Source: an uncultured Clostridia bacterium (GTDB lineage Bacteria > Bacillota > Clostridia > Oscillospirales > Ruminococcaceae). From it: 19,740 nt of DNA. Location of the stretch: the NCBI GenBank assembly GCA_947629275.1, contig CANRDG010000019.1, forward strand, positions 1 to 19,740. The letters run 5' to 3'. This document shows, in pieces, positions 1 to 6,725 of this stretch. The notes below the pieces were generated by a model. It did not search any database. It was given only the letters and a program-made list of their open reading frames with translations, and was not told the DNA's origin. Made by a program: the position numbers and the translations under genes. Every line of letters starts with the position of its first letter. Positions within the stretch are counted from its first letter, which is position 1.

Positions 1-322
1 CTCTGCAAGAGAGAGCCTCTCCTATGGAAAGACCTTAGCTTTTCCCCTGCGCGCGCTTGCGTGCGCAATAGCATTGTTACAAGTTTGCGCCTATGCGCAG
101 CTATTCACCGCCTACACTTAGATATTCTAAAAAACACATACTCAATCCCCACCCCAAAACCACACCTACCACAAAGACTGCCGGAAGAATATTCTGCCAG
201 CGGCTTTTATTTTGGGTGGTATGTGGGAGGGGGATATATTATAATCTTATTATAATCTTAGAAAGACCATATAATTCGCAGTACAAATAAATCCACACTT
301 CTTGCCTCTTGCCTCTAATAGA
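1..322. other. Gene-free left edge with GC hairpins and short tandem repeats
   Basis: I find no convincing gene here. One frame is open on the plus strand from base 1 to the stop at 253-255, but its translation has no recognisable domain and looks like noncoding sequence read through. Two GC-rich hairpins are visible: 48-54 pairing with 61-67 (one G-T pair), and 86-90 pairing with 95-99. At 238-259 an 11-nt unit, ATTATAATCTT, occurs twice in perfect tandem. At about 296-320 pyrimidine-rich heptamers include CTTGCCT twice in a row. The hairpins may be the 3' end of a transcript that begins outside the window. Confidence 0.5.
180..213 (+). terminator. Possible terminator of an upstream plus-strand transcript
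   Basis: GCCG at 180-183 can pair with CGGC at 201-204. An inner AGA/TCT pairing is interrupted by an internal loop, and the hairpin is followed by TTTTATTTT at 205-213. The stem is imperfect, so the call is tentative. If real, it would end a gene lying left of the window. Confidence 0.35.
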
Positions 323-354
323 AAACGGCTCTGCCCAAATGAGTAGAACCGTTT
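322..354 (-). terminator. Rho-independent terminator of the ABC exporter operon
   Basis: Read on the minus strand, a ten-pair stem (345-354 with 323-332, one G-U pair) with a 12-nt loop is followed by TTTTC. It lies about 25 nt past the stop codon of the last permease gene, where the operon's terminator is expected. Confidence 0.7.
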
Positions 355-380
355 CTAACTTCTAACTTCTCACTTCTATC
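353..380. repeat. Heptamer array TTCTAAC x4 (degenerate)
   Basis: Four adjacent 7-nt units are TTCTAAC (353-359), TTCTAAC (360-366), TTCTCAC (367-373) and TTCTATC (374-380). The last unit runs into the stop codon of the permease gene, and the first overlaps the terminator stem. Such heptad arrays expand by slippage and are usually intergenic. Confidence 0.75.
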
Positions 381-1533
381 AGGTAATTGCTTTCTGCCTT
401 GCATTTCTGCGCACCAGTATCGCCAGAAGCAGTGGTACAGCTGCGAATGCCGCCTCTATCAGCATATACATTGCCGCCTGCGATGCCTTAACACTGCGGC
501 TGCTGCCGAGGAGCATATCATTCAGCTTTACATACCAGTACCCTGGCAGAAACCTTGCCACTTTCAGCACGCCGTCAGAGAGCAGCGACATCGGCACGAA
601 CACACCGCACAAAAAGCTGTTTGCAAGGCTGATTATCTGCGTCATGACGTTTATCGCACTGCCGCCCGGCGCAAAGCACGATATAAATATCGCCCAAGAG
701 GCTGAGACCAGCGCGAACACAAAGCTGTTTGCGACCGCCACTGCCGCTCTGCCACTAAATGAGTCTGCATACAGCGCAAGACCCACCACGACGAGTATCA
801 GCCACACGGCTATGACGAATACCGCTCCTCCCAAAAATATCTGCAAAAAATACGACATTATTTTTATGCCCGAACATTGCGTGCGGCTGCGTATGTCGCT
901 GCGGCAAAGTATTACTATCACGGGGCAGAGTATCGAAAGCATTATGCACAGCAAAATGTATGTCAGATACCTGAAATACGGCTCTAGACCCATTGCGGCC
1001 TTTTCGCTCTCTTTGGCAACAAGCTCAACCTCGCTGCCGTCTGCAAGGGCGGTTTGTGTCATCAAAAGCGCGGTATCTAAGTCGTAACCTGCCGCCATAT
1101 ACGCCCTCACCGCTGAAACATAGCCTTCAATACGGCGAAGCGCTAAACTTTCGTTCACATCACCGTGAAGCCCTTTGCCGGTGAAAAGCTCACCTGTTTC
1201 GCCCGAAAGCAGCTTTTCTTCAAAGCCTTTGTTTATAGTCACTGCGTAATCTATGTTCATGTAGTAAAGAGCGTCTGTCAGCGCGGTATCATTGTTTTCT
1301 ACCGCCACTATCTCGTCTTTCTGCGAGAGATATTCTGCCAAAGCATTTGAAGCTGCCGTGTTGTCCTCATCAAACACACATAGTTTAAGCTGCTGCTCTT
1401 TGAAAACGCTGCCCTCGCTGCCTAAGCCTGCAAACGTCATTGCAACTGCAATTCCCACGAAAACTACGAGATAAATTATCGCCGTGGGCAGGTGTTTTAA
1501 CATTACTTTTATATACGCTTTAAAGACTTGCAT
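379..1533 (-). CDS. ABC-2 type exporter permease (distal gene)
   Basis: A 384-residue integral membrane protein with the NatB/ABC-2 layout: one transmembrane helix near the N-terminus (about residues 14-34), a large extracytoplasmic domain (about 35-185), then about five helices to the C-terminus. It should pair with the neighbouring permease to form the membrane channel driven by the ATPase encoded first in the operon. The start is supported by a strong AAGGAGG seven nucleotides upstream of ATG. The reading frame overlaps the end of the preceding permease gene by 14 nt, so the two are probably translationally coupled. The substrate cannot be read from sequence; related exporters carry drugs, peptides or ions. 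Confidence 0.88.
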   Translation of the reverse strand: MQVFKAYIKVMLKHLPTAIIYLVVFVGIAVAMTFAGLGSEGSVFKEQQLKLCVFDEDNTAASNALAEYLSQKDEIVAVENNDTALTDALYYMNIDYAVTINKGFEEKLLSGETGELFTGKGLHGDVNESLALRRIEGYVSAVRAYMAAGYDLDTALLMTQTALADGSEVELVAKESEKAAMGLEPYFRYLTYILLCIMLSILCPVIVILCRSDIRSRTQCSGIKIMSYFLQIFLGGAVFVIAVWLILVVVGLALYADSFSGRAAVAVANSFVFALVSASWAIFISCFAPGGSAINVMTQIISLANSFLCGVFVPMSLLSDGVLKVARFLPGYWYVKLNDMLLGSSRSVKASQAAMYMLIEAAFAAVPLLLAILVRRNARQKAIT

Positions 1534-2656
1534 ATCTGCGCCTCCTTGTAAGCATTATTCCCAGCACGCACAGCACCGCCGAGGTTATCAGCATGACGGC
1601 TATTTTTTCAAAGTATACATCTAAACTTTCGTACACGCTCAGGCAGTATATGCTATCGGATATGACTGCCGCAGGGTTTATTTTGTTGAACCACGGCGCG
1701 ATATTCATCATTATGCCTTTCATGTTGCCCACCATAAGACCGCTCAAAAAGCACAGCGGCATTACTACGATAAGCGATATGCCTATTTTCGCGTCCTCTT
1801 TCCACCTGCCGACAGCGCCTATCAGAAAGCCGAGTGAAACGCCCGTAAGACCGCCCACTATTGCCGCCAGATATGCCAGAGGGAGCCTGCCGCAGAAGTC
1901 TGTTTTTATCACAAATGCGAGGAAAGTAACGCATATCACCATACAGATAGTCTGCAAGATACAGCCGCCCGTGAAGTCAGCCAGAAGCGCCAAAGACTTC
2001 GGCATGGGCGAGCAGTTTTTGCGCGCGCCGAGAGCGGAGATATTCGCCTGATTTTTAATGCCGATCTGCACGCCTATAAACGAGCCGTACAGAGCCGTCA
2101 TGGCGATGAGATTGTAAAAATACTGCTCGTAAACGTCGCTGTTGCCATGCTTCATGGAAACTTCTTTTGTGTATCCGCCCTGCGAGAGAACTTCGGCAGC
2201 TTTGGTGACATCTTTGCCGCTCTTTACTATATCGGTAATGACCGCCGCATTTGCGTTGTAGCTGTCAGTAAAGCCTTTGAGCACCTGCTGCTGAATTTCG
2301 CTCTCCATTACCGAAAGCGAAAGTCTGCCGTCATCTGCGATATAAATAATGCCTGCAACTTCGCCTTTTTTGAGCATCTGCAAAGCCGTTTCATCGTCGG
2401 TATAAACAGCCTCTAAAGGTAAGCCGCCCGACTGCTCCATTGCATCTACAGCAGCTTTGAATATTGTGCTCTCGCCTGCAACAGCCGTTTTGATCGGGTC
2501 TTTTATGAACATATCGTCGCTTTCATACAGACCGCTGAACGCGGCTTTGAAAAACGTGCCGAGCACTATCGGGAAAAGTATCAGCCAGAAGACGAGATTT
2601 TTGCTTTTGAAGCCCGAGATCACAAAGTATCTGACCGAGTGAAAAAACCTTTTCAT
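1520..2656 (-). CDS. ABC-2 type exporter permease (proximal gene)
   Basis: A 378-residue membrane protein with the same architecture as the next gene: transmembrane helix 1 at about residues 20-40, an extracytoplasmic domain to about 180, then about five hydrophobic helices. The C-terminus is basic (RRRRR stretch) and should be cytoplasmic. AGGAG lies seven nucleotides before the ATG, and only three nucleotides separate it from the ATPase stop codon. The two permeases are diverged paralogues that probably form a heterodimer with one shared type of ATPase subunit. Export of a toxic compound or peptide is the most likely role, inferred from family and from the divergent two-component system. 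Confidence 0.88.
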   Translation of the reverse strand: MKRFFHSVRYFVISGFKSKNLVFWLILFPIVLGTFFKAAFSGLYESDDMFIKDPIKTAVAGESTIFKAAVDAMEQSGGLPLEAVYTDDETALQMLKKGEVAGIIYIADDGRLSLSVMESEIQQQVLKGFTDSYNANAAVITDIVKSGKDVTKAAEVLSQGGYTKEVSMKHGNSDVYEQYFYNLIAMTALYGSFIGVQIGIKNQANISALGARKNCSPMPKSLALLADFTGGCILQTICMVICVTFLAFVIKTDFCGRLPLAYLAAIVGGLTGVSLGFLIGAVGRWKEDAKIGISLIVVMPLCFLSGLMVGNMKGIMMNIAPWFNKINPAAVISDSIYCLSVYESLDVYFEKIAVMLITSAVLCVLGIMLTRRRRYASL

Positions 2657-2659
2657 GCC

Positions 2660-3616
2660 TTACTCCTTATCCCGGAGCTCTTTGCCCGTTATCTCTAAAA
2701 ATACATCGTTGAGCGTTGGCAGTTCAGAATACACCCTGCCGAATGATATGTCGTTTTTCTGCAATACATCTAGTATGCGTATCAGGTTATGCCTGCCGCC
2801 GCTGCAGCGAACGGTGAGAAGCTCATCATCATACCTTACCTCGTAAACGTGCGGAAGTGAGGCAAGCGCGCTGTGAACATTCTGCGGAAGTGACGGCAGT
2901 TCTATGTTTACGGTTTCTGTATTTTTTATAAGCTGTTTGAGCTCGCCGCAGCTGCCCTCGGCTATCTTTTTGCCCTTGTCAAGGATAGCTATCCTGCTGC
3001 ATATCTGCTCGACTTCCTCCATGTAGTGGGAGGTATATATTACCGTTGCGCCTTCGCGGTTGAGCTGCTGTATGCCCTCGAGAATTTTGTTGCGGCTCTG
3101 GGGGTCAACGGCAACGGTAGGTTCGTCAAGTATTATAAGCTCGGGCTTGTGCGCTATGCCGCAGGCGATGTTCAGCCGCCTCAGCAAGCCGCCCGACAGC
3201 TTTTTGGGGTAAAATTTAGTAAACTCGTCAAGCCCCACGAATTTTATCGCTTCTTCTACCAAAGCTTTGCGCTGTGCCTTGTCTGAAACGTACAGACCGC
3301 AGAAGTAGTCGATATTTTCATACACCGTAAGCTCATCGAAAACGGCGATGTTTTGCATTATAAGACCTATCTTCCGCTTTGTATCGTAGCTTGTGGGTGT
3401 CATCTCTTTGCCGAATATCTCAATGCTTCCCTTATCGAAAGAAAGCAGCGACAGCAGGCAGTTTATAGTCGTCGTCTTGCCCGAGCCGTTAGGCCCCAGC
3501 AGACCGAAGACCTCGCCTTTGTTTATTTGCAGATCGAGATGATCTATCGCCAACAAATCGCCGTATCTCTTTACAAGACTGCTTATCTTTACTACTGTTT
3601 CGGGGGTATTTTCCAT
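2660..3616 (-). CDS. ABC exporter ATP-binding protein
   Basis: A 318-residue NatA/CcmA-type ATPase that powers the two permeases downstream. Walker A is GPNGSGKTT at residues 41-49, the Q-loop glutamine is about 88, the signature reads LSGGL (not LSGGQ) at 140-144, Walker B LIILDEP is at 160-166, and the switch histidine is about 197 (TSH). A C-terminal domain of about 100 residues follows, as is usual for this group. An upstream in-frame extension to 3715 is possible, but I place the start at the ATG at 3616: AAAGGA lies nine nucleotides ahead, and the extension would run into the promoter. First gene of the operon. Confidence 0.92.
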   Translation of the reverse strand: MENTPETVVKISSLVKRYGDLLAIDHLDLQINKGEVFGLLGPNGSGKTTTINCLLSLLSFDKGSIEIFGKEMTPTSYDTKRKIGLIMQNIAVFDELTVYENIDYFCGLYVSDKAQRKALVEEAIKFVGLDEFTKFYPKKLSGGLLRRLNIACGIAHKPELIILDEPTVAVDPQSRNKILEGIQQLNREGATVIYTSHYMEEVEQICSRIAILDKGKKIAEGSCGELKQLIKNTETVNIELPSLPQNVHSALASLPHVYEVRYDDELLTVRCSGGRHNLIRILDVLQKNDISFGRVYSELPTLNDVFLEITGKELRDKE

Positions 3617-3657
3617 ATGCCTCATTCCTTTTAATGAATTTAAATTCGCTATAATAC

Positions 3658-3686
3658 ATTGTATCATACGGAAACTTTTATGTAAA
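3658..3686 (-). promoter_or_regulatory. Sigma-A promoter of the ABC exporter operon
   Basis: On the minus strand TTTACA (3686-3681), a 17-nt spacer and TACAAT (3663-3658) stand upstream of the ATPase start. The -35 box overlaps the outer arm of the dyad at 3683-3726, so a regulator bound there would touch the polymerase site directly. Confidence 0.7.
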
Positions 3687-3726
3687 GTGCCGTGTGTCAG
3701 TCTTTGGAATGACAAATGTCACTTTA
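3683..3726. promoter_or_regulatory. 44-bp imperfect dyad, candidate response-regulator operator
   Basis: The two 22-nt halves match at 16 positions when one is reverse-complemented. The outer arms are TAAAGTG (3683-3689) and CACTTTA (3720-3726); the inner arms are TGTCA (3695-3699) and TGACA (3710-3714). All share one centre at 3704.5. The site lies between the divergent promoters of the exporter and the two-component system and abuts the exporter's -35 box. Binding by the response regulator encoded next door is an inference. Confidence 0.6.
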
Positions 3727-3747
3727 TGCAAAACGCCTGTAGATCGC

Positions 3748-3776
3748 TTGAAATTTTGCTGTATATCTGCTATAAT
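3748..3776 (+). promoter_or_regulatory. Sigma-A promoter of the two-component operon
   Basis: TTGAAA (3748-3753), a 17-nt spacer and a perfect TATAAT (3771-3776). The expected transcription start is about 3781-3785, only some 11-15 nt before the chosen ATG, so the leader is very short. Confidence 0.75.
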
Positions 3777-3795
3777 CTTAATGGGGGCGATAGCG

Positions 3796-4893
3796 ATGAA
3801 CATATCCGGTGTTTTAAGCGGCAGACTTGCCGACAGGCTTGCGCTGCTTCTGATATGTCTGGTATCATTCAGCCTGGGCGGCGGCTTTGAACTGCCCGTG
3901 GCTGCGTTTTTGCTGTCTGTAATACTTTCATCGCTCTCGCAGATAATGAGAAGATACCCGTTCGTACCGATAATAATAAACGCTGCGCTGTGCTTTGTAT
4001 CGCCTATGTTTTTCTGCGCCCTACCGCTTATGCTTTACGACTCTTTGAGCTGCAAAAAGTGGTGGGCGGTGCTGCCTGCAATAGGAGCATTTGTGCAGAT
4101 ATCGCAGCTTCACTCGGCGCAGCTCGCCGTAACTATAGCAGGTGCAGCGGCTGCTGTGATAATATACGCGCGTGTTTCGGCTTTTGAAATAACGGTCAAC
4201 AACCTTGCGGCTTTGCGTGATGAAGTCGCAGAGAAAAACATGATTCTTGCAAAACAAAACGTGCAGATAGTCAAGGCGCAGGACAACGAGGTACACCTTG
4301 CCGCCCTGCGGGAAAGAGAACGCATAGCGCGCGATATTCACGACAACGTTGGGCATATGCTTACGCGGTCGCTGCTGCAATCGGGGGCGCTTATCGTACT
4401 TAACAAAGACGAGGGCTTGAAAGAGCCTCTGCGGCAGCTGAAAGACACCCTTGACAGCGCGATGACGGGCATAAGGGCGGGCGTTCACGATCTTCACGAC
4501 GATGCTATTGACCTGCAAAAGGTACTTGAAGAAAGCTGTCGTGCGTGCGACAGCCGTTTCAAAGTAAAGCTGTGTTACGATGCGGAGAGCGACATACCCG
4601 GCAAGGTGAAATTGTGCATCGCAGCCATTGTGAAAGAAGGGCTTTCAAACGCTGTTAAACATTCCGGCGGCGATGAGATATCGGTGGTTTTCCGCGAACA
4701 CCCGGCGTTTTATCAGCTTATGATAACCGACAACGGCAGCTGCAAAGGTATAGGCGGCGTCGGTATGGGTCTTAAAAATATGGAAGAAAGGGCAAAAGGC
4801 ATTGGCGGCAGGATAACTTTCACACCCTCACGCGAGGGGTTCAAGATATTCATGTCCGCGCCGAAAAACTATGAAGATAATAATTACAGATGA
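3796..4893 (+). CDS. Membrane sensor histidine kinase (HisKA_3 type)
   Basis: A 365-residue kinase of the NarL/DesK-LiaS class. Several transmembrane helices occupy about residues 12-128 with little extracellular sequence. A coiled linker (about 135-170) leads to the phosphoacceptor box ERIARDIHDNVGH with His182. The ATPase domain has the N-box EGLSNAVKH (Asn285), TDNG (312-314) and the glycine box GVGMGLKNMEERA. With no sizeable sensory domain it may sense the membrane or the transporter itself. The start at 3796 has GGGGG eight nucleotides upstream. An in-frame ATG at 3781 lies at the predicted transcription start and could give a leaderless form five residues longer. The gene overlaps the regulator gene by 23 nt. 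Confidence 0.9.
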   Translation: MNISGVLSGRLADRLALLLICLVSFSLGGGFELPVAAFLLSVILSSLSQIMRRYPFVPIIINAALCFVSPMFFCALPLMLYDSLSCKKWWAVLPAIGAFVQISQLHSAQLAVTIAGAAAAVIIYARVSAFEITVNNLAALRDEVAEKNMILAKQNVQIVKAQDNEVHLAALRERERIARDIHDNVGHMLTRSLLQSGALIVLNKDEGLKEPLRQLKDTLDSAMTGIRAGVHDLHDDAIDLQKVLEESCRACDSRFKVKLCYDAESDIPGKVKLCIAAIVKEGLSNAVKHSGGDEISVVFREHPAFYQLMITDNGSCKGIGGVGMGLKNMEERAKGIGGRITFTPSREGFKIFMSAPKNYEDNNYR

Positions 4894-5494
4894 TGACAGA
4901 CTGGCGGCAATGTCGCTGAAAACTATACTTGAAAGCGTTGGCGTTAAGGTCGTGGGCTTGGGCGGCAGCGGTGAAGAAGCCGTGAAGCTTTACGACGAAC
5001 TTTCGCCCGATGTTATGCTTATGGACATACGCATGGGCGGCATGGACGGCATAGAGGCAGGCGAGGAGATACTGCGCCGCCACAGCGATGCAAAAATACT
5101 TTATCTTACCACCTTTGCAGACGATGAATACATAATAAAAGCGCTCAGAATGGGCGCAAAGGGGTATATCCTCAAGCAGGATTTTGAAAGCATTTCCGCC
5201 GCGCTTGAAACGGTGATGAACGGGCAAAGCGTTTTCGGCGACAGGATAATGGGGCGCATACCGCAGCTTATCAGGCAAAAGGGCGATTATGATTTCGAGG
5301 GGCACGGAATAAGCGCGAAAGAAAAGGAGATAATGGAGCTTGTGGCGGCAGGCCTCAGCAACAAAGAAATAGCCGCAAAGCTTTTTCTCGGCGAGGGAAC
5401 AGTGCGAAACTACATCAGCGCGCTGCTTGAAAAGCTGTCGCTGAGAGACCGCACACAGCTGGCGATATATTATTATACCGAGGTAAACAAATAA
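4871..5494 (+). CDS. NarL/LuxR-family response regulator
   Basis: A 207-residue regulator. The receiver domain (1 to about 120) has the acidic cluster Asp7-Asp9, the phosphoacceptor Asp52 in MDIRM, Thr80 and Lys102. A GerE/LuxR helix-turn-helix covers about 145-205, with the typical sequence SNKEIAAKLFLGEGTVRNY. It should be phosphorylated by the overlapping histidine kinase and act as a dimer on DNA. Its start lies inside the end of the kinase gene without a clear ribosome binding site, which indicates translational coupling. The most likely target is the divergent exporter operon, through the dyad at 3683-3726. Confidence 0.93.
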   Translation: MKIIITDDDRLAAMSLKTILESVGVKVVGLGGSGEEAVKLYDELSPDVMLMDIRMGGMDGIEAGEEILRRHSDAKILYLTTFADDEYIIKALRMGAKGYILKQDFESISAALETVMNGQSVFGDRIMGRIPQLIRQKGDYDFEGHGISAKEKEIMELVAAGLSNKEIAAKLFLGEGTVRNYISALLEKLSLRDRTQLAIYYYTEVNK

Positions 5495-5531
5495 AAACGC
5501 TCGGTCGGAATTAAACAATGAGGTATACACT

Positions 5532-6059
5532 ATGCAGATAAAAAATATAAATTTAAACAGCAAAAGTCTCGAAGAGCTGAGATCTATAAATGACGAGGCG
5601 TTTCCGCCTACGGAACGCATGGACGTGGAAGAGATGTTTACATTCCCTATACGCTTTGAATTGCTCGGATTTTATAACGATGAGACCCTGCTCGGGTTTG
5701 CACTTCTCCTGATAAATTCGGGTACCGTATTTTTGCTTTTGTTAGCCATTGACAAAAAGCTCCGTGGTAATGGATATGGTTCACAGGCATTGAAAGCAAT
5801 TATTTCAAAATATCCTGAAAAACAGGTCGTTCTTGATTTTGAAGAGGTCACAAAGACAGCCAAAAATTACGAGCAGCGAGTATCAAGAAAACAGTTTTAT
5901 TTAAGGAACGGATTTCATGAAACGGGTCGGTTTACGGTACTTTTTAATGAAAGATATGAAGTAGTATGTTCTGAAGAAAAACTGAACGAAAACAGCCTGA
6001 ACGAAGTATTGACTGCAATTCATCAGCATACGCCTGAGTTTGAAGAAAAACTACATTAA
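5532..6059 (+). CDS. GNAT-family N-acetyltransferase
   Basis: A 175-residue protein with the GNAT fold. The acetyl-CoA binding motif RGNGYG is at residues 78-83, after a hydrophobic beta strand (FLLLLAID), and a C-terminal LRNGFHETGR segment is typical of motif B. It would transfer an acetyl group from acetyl-CoA to an amine; the substrate cannot be predicted. AGG lies eight nucleotides before the ATG. It begins 37 nt after the response regulator stop with no clear promoter, so it may be the third gene of that operon. Its sequence is richer in AT than the two-component genes, so it may be a later addition. Confidence 0.85.
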   Translation: MQIKNINLNSKSLEELRSINDEAFPPTERMDVEEMFTFPIRFELLGFYNDETLLGFALLLINSGTVFLLLLAIDKKLRGNGYGSQALKAIISKYPEKQVVLDFEEVTKTAKNYEQRVSRKQFYLRNGFHETGRFTVLFNERYEVVCSEEKLNENSLNEVLTAIHQHTPEFEEKLH

Positions 6060-6069
6060 CACCATGTTT

Positions 6070-6089
6070 ACGCATACAAAAACGCCCTC
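6070..6089. repeat. 20-nt direct repeat, copy 1
   Basis: ACGCATACAAAAACGCCCTC is repeated exactly at 6676-6695. The repeat is the T-rich tail plus one arm of a terminator hairpin when read on the minus strand. The two copies lie just downstream of, and just upstream of, the AT-rich gene at 6165-6584. Confidence 0.9.
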
Positions 6090-6122
6090 TCAAACGCTTG
6101 TGAACGTTTTTAGAGGGCGTTT
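6075..6122 (-). terminator. Strong terminator hairpin, probably bidirectional
   Basis: An 11-12 bp outer stem (6079-6090 with 6112-6122) and a further 5-bp inner stem (6092-6096 with 6105-6109) are separated by a small bulge. On the minus strand the stem is followed by TTTTTG, which ends the flavoprotein gene. On the plus strand it is followed by TTTATATTTAT and could also stop the two-component/GNAT transcript. Confidence 0.8.
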
Positions 6123-6164
6123 ATATTTATGCAGAACGCTTACTAAGATAAATCAGACTATGTA

Positions 6165-6584
6165 CTATTGTATATCGAAACTTTCTGTTTTCAAATCTTG
6201 ATAATATCTTCCGTGAGAAGCAGTAAATCTTAAAACACAATAATCCGGGTCAGTGACCCCCTTTTTATAAAAAAGAGTATCACCTTTTTTCCAAATCATA
6301 TTTTTGGTTTCTTTGTCTGTTAATACATCCATTTTTCCTACCAGCATTACACCAACATACTTAAATAAACCTTTATGATAAAAATAAATGCTTGCATTAG
6401 GATTTTCATTATATTGCTTTACCCTCATAGATGAAGTATTAGTAGAAAAATAAAAAGTCTTTAGTCCAATATGTTTTCTTGGTTTCAGCATTGCTTTCAT
6501 GTTAGGATAATTATCACTATCAATAGAGCATATAAAACTAACACTTTGTTTACAAATAAATTTTTCTATTTTTTTCAAATCCAT
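6165..6584 (-). CDS. Pyridoxamine 5'-phosphate oxidase-like flavin-binding protein
   Basis: A 139-residue protein resembling the small FMN-binding split-barrel (PNPOx-like) family. Features are an N-terminal helix, strands of the type SFICSIDSDNYPNMKAM, then TFYFSTNTSSMRVKQ and NPNASIYFYH, and a central GVMLVGKMDVL strand. Members bind FMN, F420 or heme and are often oxidoreductases of unknown substrate; it is too short to be a true PdxH. GGAGG lies seven nucleotides before the ATG. It is transcribed alone, with its own promoter and terminator. It is clearly AT-richer than the aminotransferase beside it and sits between two copies of a 20-nt repeat, which suggests separate acquisition. Confidence 0.82.
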   Translation of the reverse strand: MDLKKIEKFICKQSVSFICSIDSDNYPNMKAMLKPRKHIGLKTFYFSTNTSSMRVKQYNENPNASIYFYHKGLFKYVGVMLVGKMDVLTDKETKNMIWKKGDTLFYKKGVTDPDYCVLRFTASHGRYYQDLKTESFDIQ

Positions 6585-6639
6585 TGCTCAACCTCCAAAT
6601 TCCGATTTATATGAAGACATTAACATCTTCCCTAGCCAT

Positions 6640-6669
6640 ATTATACACTACCCTGCCTCTAAAAGTCAA
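6640..6669 (-). promoter_or_regulatory. Sigma-A promoter of the flavoprotein gene
   Basis: TTGACT (6669-6664), an 18-nt spacer and TATAAT (6645-6640) on the minus strand. The leader contains a 5-bp dyad, GAAGA/TCTTC, at 6613-6630 that could be an operator or a small hairpin. Confidence 0.65.
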
Positions 6670-6675
6670 CAGCTC

Positions 6676-6695
6676 ACGCATACAAAAACGCCCTC
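6676..6695. repeat. 20-nt direct repeat, copy 2
   Basis: Exact copy of 6070-6089, 606 nt away. Here too it forms one arm and the T-tail of a minus-strand terminator, in this case that of the aminotransferase gene. Confidence 0.9.
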
Positions 6696-6710
6696 ATACG
6701 AGGACGTTTT
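6682..6710 (-). terminator. Terminator of the aminotransferase gene
   Basis: On the minus strand AAAACG and CCTC-type arms (6710-6701) pair with 6696-6687 around a small ATAC-containing loop with one mismatch, followed by TTTTTG. It begins about 15 nt after the stop codon at 6726. Confidence 0.75.
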
Positions 6711-6725
6711 CATTTTGTCTCTGAA

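Noticed and set aside
1..255. Plus-strand frame open from the window edge to 255
   Set aside because: No domain, no start or ribosome binding site in view, odd composition rich in hairpin sequence. It could be the tail of an upstream gene, but nothing supports it.
4850..5620. 256-codon open frame on the minus strand opposite the response regulator
   Set aside because: It lies antisense to a clear receiver/LuxR gene. Its translation has no family features and no ribosome binding site, so it is a shadow of the codon bias of the real gene.
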